Shown here piece after piece: positions 1-13,000 of a stretch of DNA of 64,000 bases (the first letter of the stretch is position 1; each line of letters begins with the position of its first letter). The notes below the pieces were generated by a model. That model was not told the origin of the DNA and searched no databases. It saw only the letters and a program-made list of their open reading frames with translations. Origin of the DNA: Agelas oroides (taxonomy: Eukaryota > Porifera > Demospongiae > Agelasida > Agelasidae); the NCBI GenBank assembly GCA_949130485.1, contig OX422193.1, forward strand, positions 6,368,871-6,432,870, read 5' to 3'. The position numbers were made by a program, and so were the translations under genes.

Positions 1-953
1 TGGCCAAAATAGTCTTGGAAGCAACCTAAGAGCATCTAATTGAAAATTTTTTGTGAGGGAAAACCCTCTACTTACTGCACATGCACTGCCATGCTAGCTG
101 CACAATTACAGTTACTGGGTATTATAACTTGATAAATTTGGTTAGGAAATTCAGGATAAATATATATGTACACAGTACATCAGTAAATGGTACAACTCAT
201 GTGAGCTACATAACAGCTACTTGTACTGCATACCTCATTTAAATGACATTCCATACTTACATGAACATTAGTTCTAGCTATGTTGGAGCACTCAAACTGC
301 ACAATATCTGAACATTTATAGGTTATATGGAGGTCTCTACACGATACAGACCTCATGTTTGCGGCACTCGATTATTTATACCATAGAGATCATAGAGACT
401 GATCACCAAGTTGTATAACCAACTTTGGGCCTAGATTCTCTTCCTGTTACTATTGGTTCCATGTTGGTAGCTTTTCTAGAACCAGGGATGCAGTCGGCAG
501 TCAATCGATCGTTTCTAACCACTGCCAATTAATATACCAACAAATACAACTTTGTTGATTTCTGGATATGTTCTATCAAGAGGCAATTGGAAATACAACC
601 TGGCAAAATTTACCCTTTACAGTTTCGAAAAGCTGAATCAGCAATTAATTTCCATTTGCATGGTATATTCATGGAGAGCTTATTTTCTATGGGTGTAGTC
701 ATGCATAAGCCCACTCCAAATAGCACCAATGCTATTCATGATTTAACACCTACAATAAGTATGTGAGAGTAAACACCAACTAAAGTCAATAAACTTGGCC
801 CATTTGCATGCACTACTTGTCTTTGTGCATAATGAGTCATACACACTTTACACAGGGTCACCCCAATTAATACCAACACTCCTCAAATTTCATATGTGGT
901 AGTTAATAGTGCTGACTGAAGGAGACTTAACACTGAACACATTAGTAATCAAC
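1..953. other. Presumed intron, no exon seen
   Basis: AT-rich, many stops in all frames. About 472-521 matches two other places (4831-4871 and 11941-11981, both inverted) through the core AGCTTTTCTAGAACCAGGGA and a following GATGCAG...ATCGATC; this is a fragment of a dispersed repeat. Nothing else was recognised. Confidence 0.5.
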
Positions 954-1052
954 CTTTGTTTGGTGATGCACATCTGCCTTTCCTGCAATCAGATGTTCCA
1001 ATACCGAAAGATGTCTCATTGCGCAGGCAATAACTAACGGCGTTGCACCATC
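954..1052 (-). CDS. Ankyrin exon 12 (last one in the window)
   Basis: 99 nt, phase 0/0. DGATPLVIACAMRHLSVL then EHLIAGKADVHHQTK. No further ankyrin exon is visible in 1-950; the gene is expected to continue leftward because no stop has been reached. Confidence 0.85.
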
Positions 1053-4000
1053 CTTGAGGAAAAAAACACTAGTATCATAATAGCGCAGTGATACAGTCCC
1101 TCACATGTTGCTTACAGTGTACAAACCATGAGGGAAAGTGGCAAACCACGAAAGAAAGTGGATAACGATGCACGACATCAATTGCTGACATACTGATAAA
1201 TGCTTATAAAAATGAAATATATTAGGTGGAGGTGTCATTGTAGTAATGAAGGATGTAGTTCATGCGATTTGAAGTTGACCAGAAAATAATCAACTCTGTG
1301 GTCACCAAAATTCTATCATAAACTACACAAACAAACATAAGCTACTATTGAGTAGTTATTTTCTAATGTTCTAAATCCAGATCACCCATAAATGTGTCAG
1401 GAGTCATTGCTTTAGATCATGATGGCAGACTCTCAACACTATGCATGTACCGTATTTCTTTAAATAGACACCGCCCTCGAATAGTCACCACCCTCGAATA
1501 GTAGCCGCACAATCAGGAGCTCTGAGCGAAATAAACACCGCCCTCAAATAGCAGCCGCGGCTACTATACGCGGCACACACACACGTATGTGAATCATTTC
1601 TGATGACAGTCAGCAGGCTAGCGCTAGGGCTGTTTGTGTTGTACGACTTGTTTCTACGGCTGACAGCAGGACTGAGAGGCTACACTTACTATTGAAAGCG
1701 TGTAACAGTCATCACTGTATCGCTCGTATGTACCTTATCCAGCCGTCGTTGATGTCAGTGAGCTTTCCAAAGAAATAAACGCCGCCCTCAAATAGTAGCC
1801 GCACAGAAATGTGCAGCGAAAAAAATAGTAGCCACAGCATCTGATTGAAGAAATACGTATTACGTTTTAGATCACAGCTGCAGCGTCTGATCGAAGAAAT
1901 ACGGTATTACGTATTAGATCACCTTTGTTTGATGGTTGATGCCTGCCTTTGCTGCAATCAGATATTGTACTACTGGAAGATGCCCATTCTGGCAGGCAAT
2001 ATACAGTGGTGTTGTACCATTCTGGAGGTAAAAAAAAACACTTCAGTGATATACAGCATGATATAAACATGTAACACAACAATACACAGTGACATAATCG
2101 CCATCCTGAACTCGCTATTTGGCACAGCATGTATAGTTTTGATGCTAGTATCTGGGGAAGAGATAGGAGATCCATAATTGTCTCATGGAAAGGAAGGTGA
2201 GTTCCTCAATGTACATCTCCCACCTTAGCTGAAGAACATACTATGAGGTGCATGACTCCAGATGCAAATGTCATCTCTTAGCTACAGCACTGAATAAAAC
2301 TTCCAAAGGAGGAGGATGGTTTAATAAACTTCAATGTTTTGCTCCCCCAGATATCCTCTAGCCTTACCAATGATAGCCATCCTCTTACCAAACTACAGTT
2401 ATGAAGAACTCACTACTGCTTGGACTTACTCAGAGATGAAATCATATCACATATTAAACAGTCTGCAGGCTAGCTGTGTGAGCATTTGTGGGAGCTGTTT
2501 GAGATGTAAAATGCTCTGGTTATACTGAAACCGCACTACCCAACCAGCTGTAGACTTCAATGTTATGTCACCTTTCCACTTTCAGTGGTGTGCATACTCT
2601 TGGTTGCCATGGCTATATACACTAACCAACAAACTGCAATATGTACTTGGTATAACCAACCTTCATCGGACGGTTAACATCTGCTTTGGCTGCAATCAGC
2701 TTTTCCACTGCTGGAAGGTACCCATTCTGGCAGGCAATGTACAGTGGTGAAGCACCATTCTGGAGAGAAAGAATACTTCAGGGTTACAACACAGATAAAC
2801 GCATGCATTCACACATAACAGGCCAACTGTGATGTGAGCTGGAGTATGGGGCTAGCAACTGAAAGTTTAACTTCTTACCATCATTGAGACCCTGAAAGTG
2901 AAAATCTCTATACAAACTTGTGCAGGAATTATTATAGCAGTGAAAAAAGGTGTATATCTAATGAGGTACGCGTATAAGCTTTAATCCCCAGCTTGTTATG
3001 TTGTAATGTTCTATCACAGTGTATAAATTAAGACCAAAAGCCAGAGATGGCCAATGTGTCATAGTCAGGAGCTACAGACACACGTCAGTTTAAGTAAACA
3101 AATTACTATCAGTGTCTGAATCAGACTTAGTTGTATGGCTCTACATGTTGGTCTTTGCAGCTTGTTGGCAGAGTTTTCCTCAACATTGCTACAGATATAT
3201 AGCTCTAAAGTGGTCCTAGGGGGGCGGTTTTAGTTGCCAAAAGTGGACCTGAGGGGCCACTTTTTGTTACGGCCACATTTAGCATGACATACCATTTAAC
3301 ACATCTATTAGGCCACCTCAGGCTATACACACACCTTATGTTCATGGTTAAGTGTTGGTGCGCTTAAAAGAGGTATAAACAGCTAAATTTTACTGAAGTT
3401 GCAACTGAGAGTTTATAAATAATGCAACTCAGAGTAGAATGTCACTGTCTACTGTGCTTTGTGTAATGTGCCCAGAAGAATAACCAGAAGGCTGGTAAAA
3501 AAGTGTAAGCAGTTTTGTGTGACTAGGCAGAGGAATATTAGCAACAAGTACTTTGATTTGAATAAACATTTCAACAGCTATTCAGCTATACTTGTGACAC
3601 AATACTGGAGAGCCAGTTTAAGTAAGCATTGAGAAAAGAGATGATCATTTGTGAAAAAGCTAAACATAGTGAGCAAGGTTTTTTGGCAGGTATTGATAAG
3701 TGGGAGTGAGAGAACCTGGTAAAGGAGTTTTCACAAAATGTCAACTTTCAAAATGTCAAGTCTCAAAATCCCAACTTCTCAGAACTTATAATTTAGATGA
3801 CATCCAAATGACACCAAACAAGAAAGTGTGCTTCAACTGTGATGGACTTTCAGGTTGGTAGACAGTAATGATTAGGAGACAAGAAGGTAGGGAAATTGTT
3901 GCTGACCTCCAGTGATGTGTATTCTTGACATTGCATGGCTATAAATATGGTTGACTTCACTTATGTCTTGTCTTGCATGGCACAGCTTTCTCCACCACTT

Positions 4001-7000
4001 CACTAATCTCCCAGAGGTTACTTATCCATGTTGCTGCTTTGCCTGTGCTTTACAGTCACAGATTTAGCAGGTAAGATCAGTTGCATATTCACTCACAAAT
4101 GATCAAGTGCATCAAACTTCATCAACATGCGACATTTTGGTCCTGATGAATCTTCAAGCAATTATAGTTCTTGAGCACAAAATATAAAGTTTATAGTGTT
4201 AGTTCAGGAACTGTAATTGCCTGAAGTAGGTAGGTCCCTCAGCACTGAAATGTTGCAAATTGATGAAATTTGATGCACTCAAGGATTGATTATGCACAAG
4301 CAAATATTTAACTGTCTACACACTCAATCCTTGGCCCAAAAGACAGCATTACATGCCTATAAATAACCTTTGTTTGATGGTTGACAGCTGCTTTGGCTGC
4401 AATCAGATGTTGTACTACAGCTATGTGCCTCTCCTGGCAGGCTATGACCAGTGGTGTGGTACCATCCTGGAGGTGAAGAGAATTCCAGAGCAGAGAAGAT
4501 TGAAAGCACGTAATTAGTGGTATACACACAAGCTAGTGATTAGTGAATGAAGTAACCATATAGACTGTGATAGTGGCCAACAGTAAGACGTAAAATCAAT
4601 TTGCCCTCATTTGTTTATGAAACTCACTAACGCAAGCAGGTAGGTTCACCTATGGCAGTAGAGAGAAAATGCATATTCCTACTGATAGGCATAGCTGAAT
4701 GCAGTCTTCATTACCTCAAGGTTACATTTATTTGTGAGTAGAAAATTTTGCGATTTTGAGTTTGTCATATTCAGTGAGTACTAATTTTAGCAATATCATC
4801 TAGATATAGAACTACAGGTTGGTGGGAGGGGGACGCTCGATTGCCAACTGCATTCCTGGTTCATAAAAAGGTATGCACATTGAGAAGGATTGGCAAGAAG
4901 AGCATTTACAGGGATGAACATGTCACAGCTGAACAGTGAGTAGAGCTGTTATTAGCATAATGTGTATTCTGGTTGTCTTGGAGCTGTACAAACTGCATAC
5001 TTTACCCAAAAATTGTAGAATGTACCCTCATTCACAGGCCTTTTCCAGCGTAATTTCGTACTGCACATGATGATTGCTGTGGAGGCCTTGAAATGAGGCT
5101 AGCAATACTGGTTATCCCCAATTTTGATCATGAATATTATTAGCAGGTAGAATTTTCAGCAATTATGACTGTGCTTGCTAAAATTGCTAAATTTAGTACC
5201 TGCAAATAATACCAAGTTAGTAAACTCTGTCAGTGTTGTATGCATTATAATATACATAAATAACCTTTGTTTGATGGTTGACATCTGCCTTTGCTGCAAT
5301 CAGATATTGTACTACTGGAAGATGCCCATTTTGGCAGGCAATATACAGTGGTGTTGTACCATTCTGGAGGTAAAAACACTTCAGTAATAAAACACACCCA
5401 CACATGGTTGCTATAAACATCATGAGAGCTATGTAGGGAAATTACACAGTCAAGACTCTCCAATGGTGAACCTCCCTTATTAAAACATTGTGTAAGTATC
5501 ATTATCGCATTGAGAAATGGTGCAGTCTGTGTGATTTTCTACCCAAGTTTCATTGGTTGAATTTCACCTTCAGCTCTGCCTTTTGTCAGCATCTCCCCTA
5601 ACATTTTAACAATGTGCACTGCATTAACCTTCGTTTGATGGTTGATGCCTGCCTTCACTGCAACCAGATGTTGCACTACTGGAAGATGCCCATTCTCACA
5701 GGCCATAACCAGTGGTGTTGCACCATCCTGGAGGTAAAGAACATTCCTAAGTTATCAAACAACAGTACACACCAACACAAGTTGATCACACATCACGAGA
5801 GCTGGGGGTAGATGCAACAACTTACATTTGCATGTATTGAAGAGTGTAGTTCATGTGAGGTAAACAAAGTGGTCTGATTGTACCAAGCAAATTTTCCCCC
5901 TTGTTAAAATAGTAACCCCCTGATCTGCTAGCTAATGTTCTACTATGTGCACATCAGTCACATATTATCTCACTACACCACACCAATACATGTTACAACC
6001 ACCATTCGGACATACAACCATACCAGTCACATATATATGTTCTTGAAGTGTCATCCCACACTGACCTGATTGCTGTGTAATATTTCCACTTCTATTGACA
6101 AACTAGCTTTGGGCAGTGGTCTTAGTATTCTAAAAATGAGATGTATTGCATACTGGGTAAATAACCTTCGCTTGATGGTTGACATCTGCCTTTGCTACAA
6201 TCAGCTGTTCCACTACTGGAAGATGCCCCTTTTGACAGGTAATGTGCAATGGTGTTTTCTCATCCTGGAGTTGAAGAGCATAGCAACATAACAAACACCC
6301 ACACACGCCACATCATGAGAGCTAGAGAAGGGGCTAGCTACATATATTCAAGGATCACAATACTTCTTCATTTACGAATTTGAACGTAAATTTGTGATCT
6401 CCCACTATATTGAAATATGCCAGTCATAGCTTATCTCAGCACTCTTTCTTATGCATCATTGCATTGTCAAGCTAGACTAAGACTTTTTCATGGTGCAACT
6501 ACGGGTGTATTCCTAATGTGGGAGTATAAATTCTGAACAGAATTTTATTCTATGCTACACCTTGAATTGTCCAGAGGGATATAGTGTTCATACTCATCAT
6601 ACTTCTGCCAGCATATGTATAATGTGGTAAAAAATCATCTACAAAATTAACATTACCCACTTCATTTACAGTCCATTGCTATGATCACCAACTCCATTGG
6701 CTTTCATCGTAGTAACGGAGTCTCACATTATATATTAGGTAAATGACCTTTGTTTGATGGTTAACATCTGCCTTTGCTGCAATCAGTTGTTCCACTATTG
6801 GAAGATCACCCTGTTGGCAGGCAATATACAGTGGTGTTGTACCATCCTAGAGGTGAAGAGTATATCTTCAGTAGTAGTCCCATAACAGCAAAACAAAGCA
6901 CACATACGCATCACATCATAATGAGTGGGGTAGCTGCATGATCACTGAACTGATCACAGTTCAACTTCATTTCACTGTGACTCCCATTCATCACTCCTCA

Positions 7001-10000
7001 AGAATGTACCATCTCCATCCTTGAAGCAGCTACACATGGTTTCAGTTGATATATAAAGTAACCAATCAATTATCGGACACCCCACATTATCGGACGGCTG
7101 CATAGCACGAATGGGAGTAACAACGGCCCTTGTTTCTGATCCAGTAGGTAGGTTGATGCAACTGCTACGTGCACCCCAAATTTGAGCTTTATAGACCAGT
7201 GAATGTGGACGCTATGCCCCAATAAAGGGCGGTGTCCGATGGTCGCGACCATCGGACAAAACTACCGATTCATGGACGACGAAGTCCCATAAAGCGAGGG
7301 AGGCAGCACTGTCCACAAAACTTGGTTTTCAGCTACAACTATCCTTACTCTACGTAACCTCCAATTATCAGCGATTCTGTTGTTGAACGGAGACAAGTGT
7401 CGCGTGAAGAAGCGAATACGTTCAACCCATCAATCATCGGACGAGAATGAGCATGCGTGTATGCACATAATGAAAAGGCTTTTGGAAGGTAAGAATCCTT
7501 CAAAAGTAGGTGAATAGTCTGACATATGTACGTACCAGTAGCTAGTGGTAAGTAGGCTGTATACGAAGTGTGGAACGTGTGATAAGCTGTGTCATGCTGC
7601 AGAGAAGTATGCTATACTACGTTCCATGCACATTTCCAATATACAGGCTACTTATCACACGTTCCACACTTCGTATACAGCCTACTTACCACTAGCTACT
7701 GGTACATACATATGTCAGACTATTCACCTACTTTTGAAGGATTCTTACCTTCCAAAAGCCTTTTCATTATGTGCATACACGCATGCTCATTCTCGTCCGA
7801 TGATTGATGGGTTGAACCTGTGCGTTTCTTCAAGCGACACTTCTCTCCGTTCAACAACAGAATCGCTGATAATTGGAGGTTAGGTAGAGTAAGGATAGCT
7901 GCAGCTGAAAACCAAGTTTGGTGGACAGTACTGCCTCCCTCGCTTTATAGGACTTCGTCGTCCGTGGATCGGTAGTTTCGTCCGATGGTCGCGACCATCG
8001 GACACCGCCCTTTATTGGGGCATAGCGTCCACATTCACTGATCTATAAAGCTCAAATTTGGGGTGCACGTAGCAGTTGCATCAACCTACCTACTGGATCA
8101 AAAACAAGGGCCGTTGTTACTCCCATTCGTGCTATGCAGCCGTCCGATAATGTGGGGTGTCCGATAATTGATTGGTTACTCTACTATAGTGCATGGGCGG
8201 ATCAAAGGTGCCACATGGCATCATATATGGCATGTAGACCCCTGACTGTTGCGATCACAGAGAGAATATTGCTGAGTCAGGGGTGTATATTTCGACTGCA
8301 GGGAGTATTATTGCTGAGTCAGGGGTGTATATATTGGCTGAGTGAGTGTATATAGCAGCCGACAGTTAATTCGCTTGAAATTGGCAAATATCACAACTGC
8401 AGCACAGACAAATAAAAAACTTTTTTGTTTTACAATGGAAGGGCCAATTCTTCCTGGGCCTCACTAGAAGAACTACTGCCAGCACTATATAGCGCTCCTG
8501 TACTGTACTTGGTACTAGCACAACAGCCAAAGCGTCACACAAATTTTCGAGTTTTATTTGTGCAGCTAATACAGTGCTTACTTGGTGTGTGGAACCACGC
8601 ACGGTTGGACAGACTCTACTGCTTCCAGGCAGCTAGCCACTATCCTGACGTAGTCTCATTCCCAGACCGAAGTTTGCAGTTAGATTAACCTTGGCTCGGG
8701 GTATATCTACTACAAACTTCCTCTGACCTCGGTCTTGGGTAGTAGTAAATGTTTTAAACTACTAAACTTTACCTTAAGGTGCAACTGAGCTATGCCTTAG
8801 GTCAAATGTCCATGAAGGTATTATTAGTGCCCATATATCACATACTCGATTACCAAGGTGTGAATCAAATCAAGGAGAGTGGAGGTGTTTATAAACATCT
8901 GGCCACCTCATCACAAAATACACACCTTACACCCCATGTATGCAAGATTGGATTCACACGATGTACAGGCCTGGGGAAGCAATGGATATCCAGTTTGAGT
9001 GCATATTTGTCAGTTCCATGGTGCACCTCCCCCATGAATGAAACCAACAAGCAAGGGAAAGAGGTACTAACAGCAAAACCTTCAAACAGTCCCAATGGCG
9101 TTTGTTCCTCATGTTTTCATGTTTGACTGTTTCCTCACAAACATGCTCACACTGCATCACATTGAAGCAAATGGAGTGTTATAGAATGAGCCATTGTTAC
9201 TGCACATGCAGTTATCAACTTAGCATTGAACAGAGTGACAGTTAAATAGTTGTTGCATTCTTTCGGCTACACAAGCAATGCATGGTGGTGCACTTTCAGA
9301 CTCAGTAGCCTGGGAGGTGATGGCTTGACAACAGAAATCCTTTACTTGTCATTATTGCAATGTAATGAGGCACAAAAGACTAGTTTGGTTCTCCACTCCT
9401 TCCGCTGAAGGATCTGAAAACCAAGCTACTAAAAAACTTGGGTCTACAGCTAACTGCCAGCTTATGCTATGCAAGTGGCAACACAGGAATGTTAAATACT
9501 GTTGGTTGATATGGTGAGACTATATTGTTAAGAGAATGCAAGCAGATAAACTGTAAATTGATAGTACTGCACTTTGTGATGCTACTCTCTAGGTATGGTG
9601 TGGGAACACAAGTTATACTTTGTGTTGGGAGAAACATGCTGCCTTGCATTCAGGATCTGTACCACTGTTTACAGGCTCCCTTTCATTGCAGACAATAGTT
9701 GATTCATGGCAGCTCATTTTTTAGCTTATGTTAATGGTTATGTCAAGGAAGTTCAAGTTTGGCCCTTCCCTTCAACTTTGAGGGTAAAGAGTGAGCTATG
9801 GTAAACTAGCACTAAACTCACAGGTCACTCGGTACATCTTAAGTTGTCATGCAGACTTAATTGTTACATAATGGATTTACAAATAACCTTTGTTTGACGG
9901 TTGACATCTGCTTTTGCTGCAATCAGATGTTGTACTACAGTTATATGCCCCTCCTGGCTGGCAATATATAGCGGTGTTCCACCAGTCTGGAGGTGAAGAA

Positions 10001-13000
10001 CATTTCAGTGCTAGTACTATAACATAGCAATGTACACCAGGGTTGTAGTAATTGAATTCTGGCATGGTTTTATTAATTACAATTACATGAGCCTGAATCG
10101 TCAATTAATACCCATTACAATTACCAAGGTTGCTTACAAGTAATGATTACAATTACAGAAAAATGACAAAATTACAAATTACATTGTTTAATTACAGGTC
10201 AAAGTGGTTGTGATTTGGTTTTAATTAAATGTGCTGACAAAGCATGCTCTTGCCACATGTCTTGAACAGGATGTAGTCAGCTGAGTTTGCCAGTATTGTA
10301 ATTGAACTTGTAATTGGTGTTTTACTATCCCCTGCAAACAATTACATGCCTTTTGTTCAGCATTACAAATTACATCAGTTGTTGTGAAGTGAAATTACAA
10401 TTACAAATTACTGTGTTTGAAAACCTGTAATCATTACGTAGTCATTACATTTGGTTTTTCAATTACTACAACCCTGATGTACACCAACACATTTTGCTAT
10501 ACACATTATGTGAAACCAGAAGTTCATGAGATAACAGGAATTCAGCTTAACTTGAAAAACTGTGTATACTAAATGTAATGAGGGCAGAATTTCATCCCCA
10601 TCTATGCTTTGGGCCAATCATTGTGCAGGATACTATTAGTGTCTATATGCCTCATACATCAATATCTTATCTATATGTGGGTGCTTGGAGTTCAAGCCAC
10701 TAAACTGTGGCTACTTCATTTATTTCTACACCCACAACCTCCCAAACAATATCTCTATGTTTGTGTCTGGGAATTTGTGTTTGAAAGTGTTGTGGAGGTG
10801 AGGGTTAGGATTTCAGCAATGCTCACCTTGTCCTGCAAGTCTGGTGTAGCTCCTGCTCGAAGGAGCATCTCTACAATCCCAACATACCCATCCTGACTGG
10901 CATAATAGAGTGGGCTATATCCATCCTAGGGGCATGTGGGTGTGTGCATTTGATGTTCCTCCTGTTAAGTGCAGTTAAAATGGTCCTTAGAGTGTAAAAT
11001 TATCGAGTGTGATAGGATAAACAAAATTATGTATTAATTTTGTTCATCCTTCGTACACACCAAGGGGTACCTAACTTCATTCTCAGGCTCTCTCATAAAC
11101 GGGGGTAGAGCCTGGGAACTAGGCTAGGGTGCATCAAGCCATCAAAGGCAGCAAGAGGACAGGCAACTTCCTACAGTGCATGAACAGATGGCGTATGGTT
11201 GAGATCAGTCTAGTACATGTAACAAACCCACATCTGATAAGCCTATGCAGTAAACCCACAATCAACATGTCTGATGTGGTCTTACTACATATGGGCTTAC
11301 TACGTACACATCTTGCATGTGTTGAATGGCACATGTTATGTAGCATTGTAACTTTGCATTATTGAGCTATGAAACTACTACTATTAAAAGTCAGTTTTAG
11401 AGAATCAATCATTCTTGACCAACTGGAATAGGAAAGAGGAGTTCACAATGGAAGCAGCACATACCAACACGTTTCATTACTCAATTCCACATTCCACTGT
11501 GTTCTCCAGTTCTCACCTTGTTCTGTACATCAGGCTTTGCCCCAGTTTGCAGGAGCTGCTCTACCACCTTCTGGTGGCCATTGAAGCTGGCTTGCCCCAG
11601 TGATGTCTCACCATCCTGTGTACCATAAAATCAGGATAGTAGGCACCCATAAAAATGAGCACCTACTTGTATTACACAAAAGTGTCACCCATACAAAATT
11701 AGGCACCCCACATAAAAAGGTACCCGTTACAACATTAAAATTGCCGATTCAGCTTTTTGAATGCATAAACGGCTAACTTTCCCAAACATCATAAATTGTT
11801 AGTTAGCTATCAACACAGGATATAACCAACATGTATATGTAGCTAAGGCAACTTGATAAAACATATCCAAGAATTGGCAGAAACCTCTATGAGATTCATT
11901 AGTTCCAAGCGCTGTACTTTGGTAAAAGAGACTTAGCAAAGATCAATCGCCAACTGCATCTCTAGTTCTAGAAAAGCTACAAAAAAAAAGCAACAGGGGA
12001 CAGGAATTAGCATAAAGAGAAACTCAAGGCCTAAAATATATCACAGCTAATATGTTCACATACAACTTCACGCTACCATAATAGTATATGCATTGATAAC
12101 AACCATGAATTTAAGTTGATAGAGGAGGGGGATCTAGGAGCATCAATCACTAGGGGCGTCTGGAAGCAACCCCCCCATCCTCTGGAAAATGTTTGATTTT
12201 TACATTCTGATCCGAAAGCCATTTTTGAGTCAAATTTATGCTACTAAAAAGTCAGCTGACTCTCACTTAGTTGTCACAACAGTGAACTAGCACTTACAAT
12301 TTGAACTGAACATCATATACTACCTGTGTTCAAAGTCTTTGCAGTTGTTTCATACTAATGGAAGTCTAGTCAGAAATTTGAGGTTCCCCCTTTCTGATTT
12401 TCCCTTTATGAAGTCCTGCAATAACTTTAGAATCAGGCAGATGGGTACTGAACACGCTAATTTTATACACACACACCAAGTATGCTTCACATACATGTAC
12501 TTGTAAATGCCATTGAGTGTCACAGAGGGATGCTGCTCTTCCAATGGGGAAAAAAGGCTGCCTTTGGACCTTGTCTGTCTACCAGTGCTGTTTAAGTAAA
12601 TACCACAAAACTGGAGGCTGGAGTCAGCCTACCAAATGATCTCTCAAGACAAGAAATGATTGTTGTACTCCTGGCCAGCACTAAACTTGTACCTACGTAC
12701 TTCATGATAATAAAGACAGTAACTTAAACACAAAGAGCAAAGGTCAAAGTTCAACAATGCATATGCACAACATTTGAAGACACATCTGGTTTCAGTCCCC
12801 CCTTCCCCAAATTTGCTGTGGTTGCTTTGTGTTTCCATATATAGAGAGAGGTAGTACTACTAACTCAACTATCTATGGTGTTTTAAACCACAATACTACA
12901 TATCTAACCATGATGTCTAAACTATTGCCTAAATTATTGCTGTTACAATACCAAACAAGCCCTAACACCACATATACAAATAACTTACAATACGATTTTG

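Noticed and set aside
7070-8355. ORFs of 60-112 residues within 7.0-8.4 kb
   Set aside because: Mirror-image frames of the palindrome arms with no domain; no independent gene support.
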